A DNA stretch of 64,000 bases from Trichosphaerium sp. ATCC 40318 (lineage: Eukaryota; Discosea; Flabellinia; Trichosidae). The translations under genes were made by a program, and so were the position numbers. Shown piece by piece: positions 35,078-47,304 of this stretch. The notes beneath the pieces were generated by a model. It saw only the letters and a program-made list of their open reading frames with translations. It ran no database searches and was not told the origin of the DNA. Numbering within the stretch: the stretch's first letter is position 1; every line of letters starts with the position of its first letter. The stretch lies in assembly GCA_038496445.1 (NCBI GenBank), contig JALMLS010000210.1, positions 1 to 64,000 of the forward strand. The letters run 5' to 3'.

Positions 35078-37537
35078 ATGCAAGAAAGCGGACTTCCTGA
35101 GTCGCTTGAATCAGACTTTAAAACAGAAGATTTCTTCACACAACCATTACAACATCCAGAATTTTTGAATGATATCACCACAACAGATTTTCCACCAATT
35201 CATTCTGTACCGCAAGTTCGTCAGCTAGAACCCGAGAATCAGTGGTACAAGTACTACACAGATGAAAAGGAACAACGTGAGAAGATGCAACAAGCGATGA
35301 TTGGTCTTGAAACACTACTGTACGATTTTTTTTTCGTTGTTTTGACGGCTCTTTTTTTGGCGGTCTCAAGTGTCGCTTTCAATGAATATGACTCAAAAAA
35401 CAATAGGAAAAATTACCAAAGACAATTGGCAAGCCTTCAAAAAGAACCTTCACCTGACCTTCTTCCAGGGCATTCTCAACCAGAAATGTACGCACATTTA
35501 ATTATTTCCAAATTGAAAAAAAAAAACTGACAATGTCATATAGCCAGCCAACACTTGAAATTGTAGATGATGAGGAATACCCATTCTGCAAATTTACTGT
35601 ACCTACACTATCTAAAAACATACAGTATGTGCTTATTTCTATAACAAGGTAACAGAGGGCACTTTAAGACCTTTCCCGGCACTTGCAGTAAATGTTAAAG
35701 ACAATCTAAAGAATATTCTAATTAAAGCTGAACCAGCTGCAAATTACAAGTATGCTTGCTTGTAACTTCATCTTGTTCGGCTCTAACACCTTCGTTCAGT
35801 TTCACGCTTGAGAACCATATTGCTTTCTATAAAGTAAAGGATCAAAAGACAATCACTCATCGCAAGGTACGTTGCACTTCAAAACTAGTAAAGTCAATAT
35901 TTCTTTACTAATTGTTTTCACAATAGTTGGGAAGTGTTATAATTTTTGATGATCTGCGTGTTTCTGGTGTTGGCACTGCAGATGGAGATGTCATACAAAT
36001 AGAATTTAAGCTATATAGTGTGGATGGTCCTAAATCAACGTTACTTACATCGCAGACATCTCCAGATATTCGAGTATTCAATCATTCTCAGTATCTTCCA
36101 GGTAGCTATTGGACTTTCTCACAAAAAGTTAATCTCGCTTAGCACCTATCATTACAAAATTAGTACCAAACTGGGCTACCGTCGGAGAACAGCAGAAAGT
36201 TGAAGTATATGGACCTTTGTTTTTGAAAAAAAATATCCTTGAGTGTCAGGTGCTTGAAGAAAGCGGTGAACAATTTTCGCTTATTAGGTACAAACAGTTC
36301 TCAAGTGACTCCAGCTAACTCCTCCTTAGAAAAACAGATATTCAAAGGAAACGAAATTGTTTCCATAGTTTCGCTTTTGATGCCCCTGAACATCCTCAAG
36401 GACGTGTACTTATAAGACCAAGGTATGAAAAAAGAGATTGTGGAGTCGGCAAAGAATTCTTTTACCTTGGTACTACCAAACCTACCTTCTGGCTATATTC
36501 TTATTTATTGTTAGTACCTCCCTGTGGTGGTAAGCTCCCTGTTTCAAGCCTGATCACAAGTGGGGATTTCAGTGGCATATCTGATGGGATGTTTGACGAT
36601 AAATCCTCTTTTGATGTACCTATAACACTTGGTCTTGAGCAAGACGATTTTGGTTTTATCCAACTGCTTTCAGATTCTTATGAAGGCAACTTTCAATCTC
36701 TACAAGTACGCTTCAACAGTAACCCATTAAATAATCTTTTGCTAACCATTTTGAATAGAGGTCACTGTTTAATTCTAATGTTGTGCAATGCATAAATAAG
36801 CGAGATGTGAACGGTTGTACAGCTCTTTTTTGGGCATGCTACCGTGGTAATGAAAAGTGTGTCAAATTATTATTGAGATCTAAAGCCAACCCAAACATTG
36901 CTAGTTTTTATGGACAGACGCCATTACATGCTGCTGTAGTAGCAAGATCAGAAGATATAGTACAGCAACTACTGAAAAACAATGCAGACCCAAATAATGC
37001 AGACAAAACTGGAACAACTCCTTTGCACTTGGCGTGTGCTACTGGCACGTGCGTTGAAGCCTTGGCAGAATCCGTACAAGACTTGATGATACTCGATAAT
37101 GACAGAATGAGTCCAATGCAAACCGCAATTATGACAGGCAATGAAGGTACGGAATATAAACTGTTTGTTACAACAATGACTTACTTGATGTTTCAGGTGC
37201 CTTCTTTCATATAGCCCAACAAATTTTAAAGAGAACTCAATCATCCATTGAAGATATTGTAGAGTTTAGACATAAACGTCTTAACAGCTCCTTAGATTCT
37301 GGTAACAACACAAAAAGTAAACATTTAAACAACCTCTTCGAAACACGTGTATGCTTTACGTCAGATAAAGATTGTGACTCTACACCTGCATCTCCAAGAG
37401 TACATCATCGACTTTCTGATTATAAAAGAAAGAACATGGTTATTGGACTAAAGAAGCAAGGGAACCCAAAGCTAAAGAACAATGCAACAACAAAAACACT
37501 ATTTAATCCCAAAGTCATTTTCTCACAGCTATTTTAA
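35078..37537 (+). CDS. TIG/IPT-domain plus ankyrin-repeat regulator (Rel/CAMTA/SPT23-like layout)
   Basis: A predicted transcription regulator. The acidic N-terminus (35078) is followed by a spliced segment with QPTLEIVDDEEYPFCKFTV, FPALAVNVKDNLKNILIKAE and KLGSVIIFDDLRVSGVGTAD, a beta-rich domain reminiscent of a Rel N-domain opening (P.LEIVE..). The canonical RFRYxCEG DNA-contact loop is absent. A TIG/IPT domain follows (PIITKLVPNWATVGEQQKVE, VYGPLFLKKNILECQVLEES). Three or more ankyrin repeats come next: VNGCTALFWACYRGNEKCVK, YGQTPLHAAVVARSEDIVQQ and KTGTTPLHLACATG. A basic tail (YKRKNMVIGLKKQ) ends at TAA 37535-37537. Order beta-domain, TIG, ankyrin is shared by NF-kB p100/p105, CAMTA and yeast SPT23/MGA2. 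I cannot choose between them from sequence alone. Confidence 0.65.
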
Positions 37538-37829
37538 TATCACCTTGGTCCTCTACGTTGCTTTTTTTAAGTTGCTTTATCAAGCAAACACATGCAAATA
37601 GACTGTAAATATTGTAAAATTCATGTAAAAAAAAAAACTCAATACAATGTACTTATGCCACGTTATGGTTTAATGACTGTACACAGTTACAAGACAAGCT
37701 TAACTATATCGAAAGATGGGTCTTTTAGTGCCAAGAAGTCTTTGTTCATTGCTAACAAGCAAAACCAAGAATGGAATTGGAAATTTCTTGGCGTTGAAAT
37801 AGTCCGACTACTGTTCTCTGCGTTTTTCA

Positions 37830-39578
37830 ATGGCTATTAAATCAACTCTACTGCTTTGCATAGCGCTTATTAGCGTTATCACGTGTTATGAAGCAGCAAC
37901 GACTCCTGAACAGCAAACCAAGTCGATGATAGACCAAGTACGTATAAATGATGACGCACAGCACAACAAACGCCTTTCTTTAAGCTTCTCAACCACCCAG
38001 CATTTCTCAGTTGGACTTATGGCGGTGGTATCATACAAGACGCCATGTGGCTCGCTTCTTCTTACTTTGAAGGTAAAAACATCCGAATTTGTCACGTGCC
38101 CTTTTTACTTTTCTTGTATTAACGTAAAATGAGGTATGGACTATACCAATACATCAAGTACCATTTTGGATTCGTTCGAAACAACTCAGACTGCATTCGG
38201 ATACAGAGTACTTAACAACATTACAATTCCGTGGGAGTACGCGATGAGTTGTTGGGAATGCGTATACTTAGTAGGAAATAGGTATGCAATAGGAGACTTT
38301 ATAGGGTTGTATCCTTTTGCTTATTTAGATCGCGTTGAGTACTACGGAAAAGGCAAGCGAGACTATTTTTCTGAAGATATCATTACCCTTTGTTACAACA
38401 TTTCTTCTGACAATTCCATCTTTTAGAGCGTGATAATACCAAGGATTTATACATAGTGGATACGGTATTGGATAGATACGTTCTAAAATGGCCAGTACGC
38501 CTTGCAGATGGTAAGTTAAGTAGTTAGAAGCGACGGAAAAACCAGAAAAATGTTTTAATATTTGAAGGCTTATGTTTGAGCTCAAGGTACAATTGCTCGA
38601 AAAGATAAATGGACATTGTGGTGTGATGATATGTATATGGGCCTCACTTTGATGGATAGAGTGTCAATTTACAAGAAAAACCAAGACTTAATCAACCAAG
38701 TACAAAAAAAACCTCGGCTACTGAATCCCAAAATTTACACCAAAATTTTTTCCGTAGGTTGCAACAATGAAAGTCAACTTTGCTAAGTACATGCAAGACC
38801 CAAGTATAGTAGACAAAATACCCCACACTTACTAACAACCTTGGTAGAGACTGGCCTTTTTTGGCATGGCTATGATGATATAAATAAAGAACCCAGTTGC
38901 TGTTTTTGGGGTCGAGCAAATGGTACGATTTCTTTCAAAACAAAGTGTTTGACCAATAATAGGTTGGGTAATGATGAGCCACATTGAAGCACTGCTAGCG
39001 CTTGAACAATTTCCAGGAAACCCTAATCAAAAATCGATGATAGCCTTGCTCCAATCTCACGCAACAGGTTGGACAAACATCCTCTTAAAACCCTAAAATC
39101 ATTCTCACTCATGTGTATTTTATAGCGACTATACCTTTTCAATCAACTGATGGTCGTTGGCATCAAGTCATAGATCATGATGAAACTTACTTGGAAACAT
39201 CTGTTACTGCTATGTTCTTGTGGTCGTATGTTAAAGGAGTAATGAAAGGATGGTTGAATAAAGGTAAGCCTTTATGTTTTTTCCTCAAAGATTGTGCTGT
39301 AGCAATCTATAGATTCACAATTCCTCTAGATCAATTCGATACTGTTATTCATAAGGCATACGAAGGTCTCAGTAGAACGATATTAACAAATGGGACTGTA
39401 ACTGTACGTGACCAGTGGCTTTCTTTTGAGCTTATGTTTGTAGGGCATCTGTCAAGGTACTGGGGTACAAGATACTGTTGCGGCTTACAACGCACGCTCA
39501 ACAAATTACATATTCTCAACACCAGGTCTTGGATCTGTAATACGTGCTGTAATAGCGTATGACGAATACACAAAATAA
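37830..39578 (+). CDS. secreted GH88/GH105-like glycosidase (unsaturated uronyl hydrolase family)
   Basis: Likely removes an unsaturated sugar acid from polysaccharide fragments. The signal peptide MAIKSTLLLCIALISVITCY begins at 37830. Family-typical blocks in order: WTLWCDDMYMGLTLMDRVS (about 38610), TGLFWHGYDDINKEP (38850), CCFWGRANGWVMMSHIEAL (with an intron after the Asn), the strong C-terminal block GRWHQVIDHDETYLETSVTA, and a last helix PGLGSVIRAVIAYDEY, with TAA at 39576-39578. The WxRxNGW and DETYLETSxTAMF blocks are diagnostic of the YteR/GH105 six-hairpin fold. Bacteria and fungi are the usual hosts. Many introns and neighbouring eukaryotic genes show it is not contamination. A shorter join near 38770-38850 is uncertain. 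Confidence 0.75.
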
Positions 39579-39791
39579 AAAACACGGCGAAACACCTCTA
39601 AAGGTTTTTCCGGAAACATATCATCTACTGGCCAACATACAACTTTTTCTCGCTCATAAATTAGTCTTACAAGCATACAACAGTATATCAAATTAGGAGG
39701 GTTTTTTATTGTTTTTGGTACAAGAAATGCCATCAACACGTGTTTGGTTGAGAGATATTTTTTTGGTTTTTTTTGGGATTTTTTTCGTTGT

Positions 39792-41366
39792 TCACGAGTC
39801 TAAAAGTACAACATCGGTTGATGGATCAAAAGCCTTTACAAGGTATCTACCAAATGCTTCCAACTTTTTCTTTCCTCTAATCTCAGAACCTTGAAGAGGT
39901 AACGTCGTTGTATGAAAATCTTCATAAAGATCCAAAATCTGGTCAATATATTTCTGTTGCATTTTTGTACGTGCTTTGCAAAGACCACAATTCACGTTTT
40001 TCTGAGGATACAAGACCTGGTTGACAACAATATTCTTAACATCAATTTCAAACTTTGTAAGCTCTTGAACCATACGCTCAGTCTCATAAATAGATAAAAA
40101 CTCTGGGATACAAACACATACGAATTGCGTAAGATCAGAGTTTTTAAATTGACTATGGACCTCTGCAATGACGGATTGTGTTTGTTCCATTTTATCTGTA
40201 ATCTCTTCTGGTGTTGCATTCATACCAGGCATCATATTTGATAGCTATATAAGAGTATTAAGATGACATGACTTGACAAAAGAAAAAAAAAAACAGAAAT
40301 TTCAAAAAGTGTTTGTTTGAGCGTCTGTACCTGACCAAACATGCCGGAAAATTTATTCTTTAGGCTGATCATCTTACTCAACCCTTTTTTAAGTAATTCT
40401 GGGAATTGCAGCAAACGAAGGGTATGCCCTGTTGGTGCTGTGTCAAAAACTACTATATCGAATTCCATACTCCTCACAAGCCTTTTGGTAGACGTTTTAG
40501 AGTTCAAACAAACAAAAGGGGAAAAAGCAAAAGAGAAAAAAAAACCAAACTGAATACGCACTTCATGACTTGAGCAAAACTCATCGCCTCATCAATTCCA
40601 GGGACTGCATTTGCGATTTCTTTAATAAAAGAATCATCACCACCTTGTGAAAACATGCCCTGTGCGATTTAAAGTAAGTTGAAGTCAGCAATCAATCAAA
40701 AAAGCCATTGGCAATTTTTTTTTTGTTTTTGGACTCAGAAAGACGAAATCTGCATAAATTAGCTCGTTTTCGTTGTAAAACACAACTTAAAAGCAGAACT
40801 GGGACAAATGCCTCGAAAAGATAATCACAGTCAGCAAAAAGAATTTCACTTTTGGTATTAACGCCAATATTGGTTAAAAAAGCGTAGAATCGTCTGTGTA
40901 TTTGGGTTTAAGAACGTACTGCAGCTTCTTCTCCAAAACCAGTTGGATCAACTTCCTACGCGTCACAATGAGAAAACAGTCATCAGAGAGCTTATTGTAC
41001 CATTGCGTATAGGTTATCAAAGCCGTTTACAAGACCTGGTTCGCTTGAGAATTTCTGGCCGAAAGCATCGCTGAGGTTATGTGCAGGGTCGGTAGATAGT
41101 ATAAGGACAGATTCGCGGACTTTTGACAATTGTACAGACAAACAGCAACTCACGGTTGTTTTGCCAACGCCACCTTTACCGCCTACGAACAGCCACTAGA
41201 AAAATACGTAAACAATTGCGTTATTGCCTCTGCTTTTTCATACTTTTAGCGATTTCTTATCTAGAATGTTTTGAGCTGATGGAGCAAGCTCTTCCATGTC
41301 ATCAAACTCTGCTTCAAGCTGAGAAAGTAAATCATCATCGTCTAAAATACTATCTGGTTCCGCCAT
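39792..41366 (-). CDS. GET3: GET3/ASNA1 tail-anchored-protein targeting ATPase
   Basis: Cytosolic ATPase of the GET/TRC40 pathway that hands tail-anchored proteins to the ER. The start at 41366 ([20 protein letters not shown]) leads to the deviant Walker [16 protein letters not shown] (41170) and [18 protein letters not shown] (switch I). Then [20 protein letters not shown] (switch II), the hydrophobic Met-rich client-binding segment ([20 protein letters not shown]), and the zinc-binding CGLCKAR are all present, in the usual order. The stop is at 39792-39794. Length and spacing fit the family (about 330-350 residues). The very acidic first 25 residues resemble animal ASNA1. The start lies only 123 bases from the GalNAc-transferase start on the other strand. 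Confidence 0.95.
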
Positions 41367-41489
41367 AGTAGTTGATGTTGTTGTTGAATTGATTATTTGC
41401 TGATTACGTAACCAATTACGAGACCAGAATAGACTTGAATATTTCAGTTGTATTGCGCTTTTTTGTAGTCTTAGATTCCCGTTGTAACA
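41367..41489. promoter_or_regulatory. bidirectional promoter region
   Basis: Only 123 bases separate the divergent start codons of GET3 (-) and the GalNAc-transferase (+), so both promoters and 5' leaders must lie here or inside the genes. No TATA box is obvious. Confidence 0.5.
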
Positions 41490-43809
41490 ATGGCTTCGTC
41501 TACGTCGTGGACGCGAGTTCTAATATACCTTATTGCTGGCTTCATTGGTACCAATTTGTTTTTCATGATGCTTTATCACCACACAGCGCACGACGCTATA
41601 GAGGTACAATAAAACAAGCCGAAAAGACGACGCAACCAGAAAGCGCTACCAAAAGGCTTTTATGTTGAACGCAACGCTTACCATCCCTGTAGCTCATCGA
41701 AGCCACGCTTATTCACGGACATGGGACAAACACGTATGTCAACGTTGCTGTCACCAACATATAACCCAATTACGCAGAATTATACAGGTGGATGAGGTAG
41801 AAGCGCCTAAATCGAAAGAAAAAGATAAGGAGCTTGAAAAAATAACAAAGGAGGCAAACAACCTTGCCAAAAACCTTCCAAAGGTAGCACCAGGTAATAA
41901 TTAACAACAACGTTGCAAAAAAATTCAAAACGACAAAACATATCAGCTTTTTTTTGCCCCCTTTTTAGCTTTTCGGCGTCGAAACAGTTCTGCAACGCAT
42001 AAAAACAGTGTAACACCTCCTCAAAAAAAATCTCGTTGAAAGGACAACTTTTTCTTCTTCCTTTTTTTATGTCAAACCACATCTCTGACATATTTACTAG
42101 TGAACATCCAGAAGCAAATCGGTACATTACTTGTCATTTAGGTTTTTTTTTTCAACTGTCACTATCAGACCCATAAAGTTGTTTTTTTGTCACGTGACTT
42201 ATTTTTTTTGTTTTGTAGAGAAGGTGCATGCTGATTTACAAACTTTAAAGTTTAAAGCGTACCCAAGACCACGTGTTGCACTCAAGCCTCAATCAACATT
42301 TCCAGCTGGTGACAAATTTCCTTGTAAGTGCGCTACGCGAAAAAACAACAATTTCAAGATTTTTTTTTGTTTTTTATTTTGACACTTGTTTTGCGCTCTA
42401 GATGATAAATTCAAGACGAGGGAAATCCCTGATGTTCGCGCTGATTTATGCCGCTACCAGGTATGTTTAAACGTGTAAAAAAGCGTTCTTAACGTGGTGT
42501 AGGACTTTAGCCAAGATTTGGACCCTGCTTGCATTATCTTGCCTGTGCGTAATGAATCTATGCCGATTCTTGTTACAAGTATAAAGACAATACTTCAGCG
42601 TACTCCTCAGTATGTACCACTGCATTTTTTTTTTGTTCAATTAGATTTGTCTACAGCGTACATATCTAATTTTCTCGTAGTCATTTGATTGATCAAATTG
42701 TTATCGTTGATGATGCTAATACGCCTGAGTATTTGGCTGAAATGCAAAAAGAATTCAAAGATTTTCCCAAAACTACCATTCATACCAACGAGAAACGTGA
42801 AGGTCTTATTCGTGCGCGTTTGAATGGTATGAAGAGTTGTAAGAATGCACCAGTGACTATATTCCTTGATTGTCATATCGAAGTCAACACAGGTAATATA
42901 TTTCGCAAGCCAAGATTTTAATTGTTTATTGACGCTTTGTTTTTTTTTCTTCAGGTTGGATTGAACCTATGTTACAAGTGATTAAAGAAGACTCATCTGC
43001 TGTTGCATTACCTGAGATTGATGTTATTAAAGATGGAGCACCTTGGACGTATTCGCGTGCTGGAGATCAGAATGTTGGTAGTTTCACTTGGAATCTTGAA
43101 TTTACTTGGATTCCAGTCAACGAGTTTGAGAGGAAGATGCGCATAAAGGAATTTGATCTTAAGGTATGATTATCCTTGTATGTGTACTTCGAGAGCTTAT
43201 AAGATGTACTAGTTGACACCTACTATGGCTGGAGGATTGTTTGCGATATCTACAGAGTTTTTCCATACTATTGGGTTATACGATGAAGAGTTCAATATTT
43301 ATGGCGCTGAGGGCATCGAACTCTCTTTTCGTATTTGGATGTGTCACGGTTCTATGTTTATTGTTCCTTGTTCACGTGTTGGTACGCTAGAAGAACCGCA
43401 GAAAAGCATTTATACCCGTGCATAATTGAAATGTTGATTTCTAACTATTGTTCTTTGTTTAGGTCATATTTTCAGGTCATGGCACTCATATGATATGCCA
43501 CATGATGTAAATAAAAATAAACGCCGGTTGGCAGAAGTATGGATGGATGACTACAAAGAGCATTTTTATGATACTTGGCCAAGGTATGTTTTTTTTTTTT
43601 TGCTGCTTGTGCAAACTTTTTTTTTTTCTCGTCATTATTTGGAACTGACACACGTGGTTAGAGCTCGTCAAGTAGATATGGGAGATATAAGTGATCGTAA
43701 AAAACTAAGGAATACTCTCAAGTGTCATAGTTTCAAATGGTACCTTGATAACCTCGTACCAAATAAGAAAATTCCAAAAAGAAATCATAAAAAAAACCCT
43801 AAAAAATAG
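41490..43809 (+). CDS. polypeptide N-acetylgalactosaminyltransferase without lectin domain
   Basis: Golgi type-II membrane enzyme that starts mucin-type O-glycans. Residues 9-29 form the signal anchor ([19 protein letters not shown]). A stem follows ([16 protein letters not shown]), then the GT27 catalytic core: [48 protein letters not shown], the metal-binding DXH in [25 protein letters not shown], and the acceptor-loop signature [12 protein letters not shown]...[15 protein letters not shown]. The C-terminus has the family's [14 protein letters not shown], then a lysine-rich tail and TAG at 43807-43809. The ricin-type lectin domain that normally follows this point is missing. Several 5' introns are 31-90 nt and the joins around 41790-42220 are the least certain. 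Confidence 0.85.
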
Positions 43810-43945
43810 CTCAACTTATTTTTGCATTGTTTCTTTTTCTTTGCTTTGTTTCGTATACCCAATGCATTGTACAAATAATAATAAAAAAAGCATCGTTCAA
43901 TTGGATTTATGATAGTCATACTTTTATTATAAAGTTGTTGAGGTG

Positions 43946-46097
43946 TTAAAGAAACATCCAAGTCAGTATCACACAAACGATCAAGTACGACGTTATCACA
44001 TTGCTAGCACTCTCAGATGGCTGTGTGGAAGTGGTAGGAGTAGTAGATGGAGTTGATGGGGAAGTAGATGGGGAAGTTGATGGGCTAGAGGATGGTTGTT
44101 GGTTTATGCTAGGAGAACTGATTGGTGTTGAGGGTGCTACTGTGGTACTCGTATCACTGTCAAATCCAAACTCTATTGTTTCTGAATACGTTGCTCCATT
44201 TGTTAATTGAATGGTCAGGTACACTTTATGAGAATCTACAAGAGTGTCAGATGACATAAAAGTGAATGTGCCTTTGTACCTTGTGGCGCAAATATAGATG
44301 TGTCATATGGACTTGTTGTAATGATTTGTCGATGTGCTTCTTGTCCACCACCTGATATTTTAAAAGAAACGGACGACACGTCTACGTCACTTTCAATGAC
44401 GGCTTGAAGATAGATTTTTTCAGAATCGAGCATATTTAAATTGACCTGAGTGTTGTTTGAAACTTCGACTTGATTCCTGCCATCATTGATTCGGTATGAC
44501 ACTGACTTAACCTTACCACTTTGCTAAGTTTATTTCGAAAATAAGAGACCACGTGACGTACAAGATCATTTCCAGGAGGAAAAGCCATAACAGGTGCTCT
44601 CTGAGAAGTGAAAAAGGAAGTACTGTGATAGCCTGATACCAATGGCGACCCATTATCGTATCCTTTGCCTTAGAAGAGTAAGCAGCGCTTCAGATTTTTG
44701 CTATTGTTCCAAGTACCTGCTCCAATTTCGAACAAAACATTAGTGTCAAGAACTCCTTGAGTTTCGGTGTCGAAGCAAAGCCATGCGATTTGTCCTGTTT
44801 TAACAGTACCAGTCTGTCCTTTAAACTATTATCCGTTAGGACAATATACTGTACAAAGAAGCAAGGGTGAATAGCAGCCGTACCAAGCCAGAAAAACCTT
44901 GCCAATTTGCGAGTTTTAATGGTGAGTTAGAATTTAAAAATCCTTCAGCAGTTCTTGTATTTTTCTTAAAATCAAACTCAAGATTCTTTGCAAAATCGGG
45001 AGCCATGACTGTCGGAGACATGTTATCAAATATCATTGCAGATGTTACCTAAAATGGAAACTCAGATAATAGCGCAAAGACAAAGGTAAACAGTACGTTG
45101 ATATCTTCTGAATTAAAGCTTATACCACATGAACACGTATCTACCGGTTTAGGTTCAAATGTCTGTGTTGAGATACAGTACATTGTGCCAACTAGACAAA
45201 GAGACAGAGTTAACACGTGATTCTATAATCCCGTACGTACAAAAGTATATTGAGGAATCCAGTTTTGTAGAACCTTCTATATTTCTTTTTGGTTGTTGTT
45301 CTTGGCCGCTTATAGCAAAGCATTCTTCTCCGTTAGGTTCTTTGCATTTACCACCAAAATCAATAGGACAATATGTTCTTTGAATATCCCAAGGTACTCG
45401 TTCACACTCACACAGTGTTACGTTACTGTCAAGTACATAAGTCTCATCAAATATGTCACAGCAAATGCCACTACAAGCACTTTCACAAGAACTCCCTAAA
45501 CAAACACGTTCAACCCAAACGAAAGCGAATACGCCCTCTTACATTGAACGAATGTGCCATTGCAATTTGCAGCCGGAGAATATTCGTCACATGATCCCTT
45601 ACGACAACATGTTCCATAAACTAAAGTGTGATAAACAAATTAACACATGCTAAGCTCATTGTACCTTCTGGGCATTTTAAGTCTGCTCCGTTTTCTTCAC
45701 AGGAGTAACCTGCTACAAAACTTCCACAGAAGAATTTCTTAAAACTGTTTACACATCCGTTAGGGGTACACCTTGCTCCTATGACGCCTTATTAGCGTAT
45801 TGATCAGAAAAATACTTGATACTCACCACATACTTCCTGAGAACATGAAGATCCTAAAATCACGTGTCAGACAATTTACCAGTTACAAGCAAAAAGGTTA
45901 CCTGCAGCGAAAATACCAGTCTCATTTTGGCACTCGCCATTTGTTGTATCAATGCATCCAAGCCCAATCGAACCACTGTCTCTTTCGTACTTTACACAGC
46001 AAGCACCGGTGGCATTCTGAGGAATGGGTATTTGAGTACATGCCAAGCACGTTGTGGCGAATAGAACTAGAGAAAACAAGGTTTGTGGTTTATTCAT
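43946..46097 (-). CDS. Cys-rich secreted/GPI-anchored-like surface protein
   Basis: The start at 46097 gives a signal peptide (MNKPQTLFSLVLFATTCLAC). Small exons then encode Cys-rich modules (GACCVKYERDSGSIGLGCID, CTPNGCVNSFKKFFCGSF, YGTCCRKGSCDEYSPAANCN, YCPIDFGGKCKEPNGEECF). A second half is beta-rich (TAEGFLNSNSPLKLANWQGF, GQIAWLCFDTETQGVLDTNV, SVSYRINDGRNQVEVSNN, VDVSSVSFKISGGGQEAHRQ). A 44-nt intron joins FAPQ to DSHKVYLTIQLTNGATY. A Ser/Thr/Pro-rich stalk (TSPSTSPSTPSTTPTTSTQP) and a final hydrophobic segment (NVITSYLIVCVILTWMFL) with nothing after it suggest a GPI signal. Family not recognised. Confidence 0.6.
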
Positions 46098-46613
46098 TTG
46101 TTGCCACACTCAAAATGATTTCGCCTCAATGGTTGATAGTTGTCAACAGTGTTGAATAGTGGCGATTATATGAATCCATCACGTTAAAAAAAAAAAGCAA
46201 GGTTCCTCGTCAAGAGCGCTTACCTCGTTGGTTTGTACCTAAGTCTTTGTTTGGATTATTTAGTTAAATAGCACAACTTATTCTTGTTTAGCTAAACGTT
46301 TATTTGTTTATTGTGATGAGAACTCACTTTGTGTCAGAATACAGTTTTTTGATCCTGTTTGTAGTAGATTATCTACTTTGTCTCACGTGAGGCAAAACAA
46401 CACAACAACCTCCAGGAAATGTACAATGTATCGAAGAGAACAGAGTCACAATTCGTGTTGACTCAGGAACAGATTTTATTGGAGGAACAGTTCGAACATA
46501 GTATTTTTTGTGACAAAAAACTGGTAAACAACGGTGTATTGATAGTTACAATATTCCTTCGTTTAAGGTCAATTTGCCAGATGGACAAGTTACACAATTT
46601 TTATTTTCAAACC
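46098..46613. other. intergenic, with an unsupported open frame
   Basis: About 500 bases with a CACGTG palindrome near 46385. A + strand frame of about 80 codons at 46419-46661 (starting MYNVSKRTESQF) overlaps the end of the BTB gene and has no family resemblance. Confidence 0.35.
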
Positions 46614-47304
46614 TTAACTGGGAAGAAAACTGAGGTGTATATTATCTTGGAGTTTTTTTAAGAAAGGTTGGAGTCTATGAAACTCATTTCGTGCCAATTG
46701 GAACTTTGCTGCAACTCCTTTCACTAGCTTTTTAGTAGTTGTTTCAGATAGTAAATGTAGAATGTCACTAAGAGAATAAAAGTTCTTCAAAGCCCACGGT
46801 ACAAACTTGTCTTCAATCACTTGAGAGTAATCTCCATACGAATCCAAAGCAAGTAGAGTTTCTATAGCTGTTTATTACAATAGGGACTTAACACGTGTTA
46901 AATACCTGGGTTGCAAGGTAGTTCTTTAGCCAGTTTTACACATGCTTCAACTAGCCACTGTATCATATATTCCCTCCCCAATGCTAGAAGACGAAGTACA
47001 GATTCTTTTCGGATAGGTGGACGAGTATAAAGTTGAGATACAAGGTTATATATGTCGTCGTACTTCTTTTCCTTCAACATTTGTCATTTACATTCAGCTA
47101 CAAGTTTAATGGGTACCTCAAACTTGATGACTCCCGTTGAAGCTTCCTTCATTGCTGGCTTCAACATTGCTTCAAACACGGGGCTGTGCATGATGAGAAC
47201 GAGTTTGTGAGCGTATATCTTTTTTTCTTCTATGATGAGTGTACCATTTCGTCTGGACTACCAAAGTAATCGGAAACGTTTGTTATTGGCAGTTTACGAT
47301 TCAT
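46614..47304 (-). CDS. BTB/POZ-domain protein (possible frame break)
   Basis: Probable substrate adaptor for a CUL3 ubiquitin ligase. From the ATG at 47304 the frame gives NVSDYFGSPDE; one base out of phase it continues as NGTLIIEEKKIYAHKLVLIM and HSPVFEAMLKPAMKEAS, the central BTB helix set. The base missing lies in an A-run near 47250. The next exon reads KKYDDIYNLVSQLYTRPPIR, LGREYMIQWLVEACVKLAKE, then AIETLLALDSYGDYSQVIED and a helical tail to the stop at 46614. The 45 bases after IKFE look like coding sequence (VPIKLVAECK) with an in-frame TGA at 47084-47086, yet they also begin GTAC and end AG, so they may be spliced out. Either a gene with an assembly indel or a young pseudogene. Confidence 0.55.

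Noticed and set aside
35530-36300. Definite NF-kB Rel homology domain
   Set aside because: The first strand resembles Rel but the DNA-contact loop RFRYxCEG is missing, so only a TIG/ankyrin call is made.
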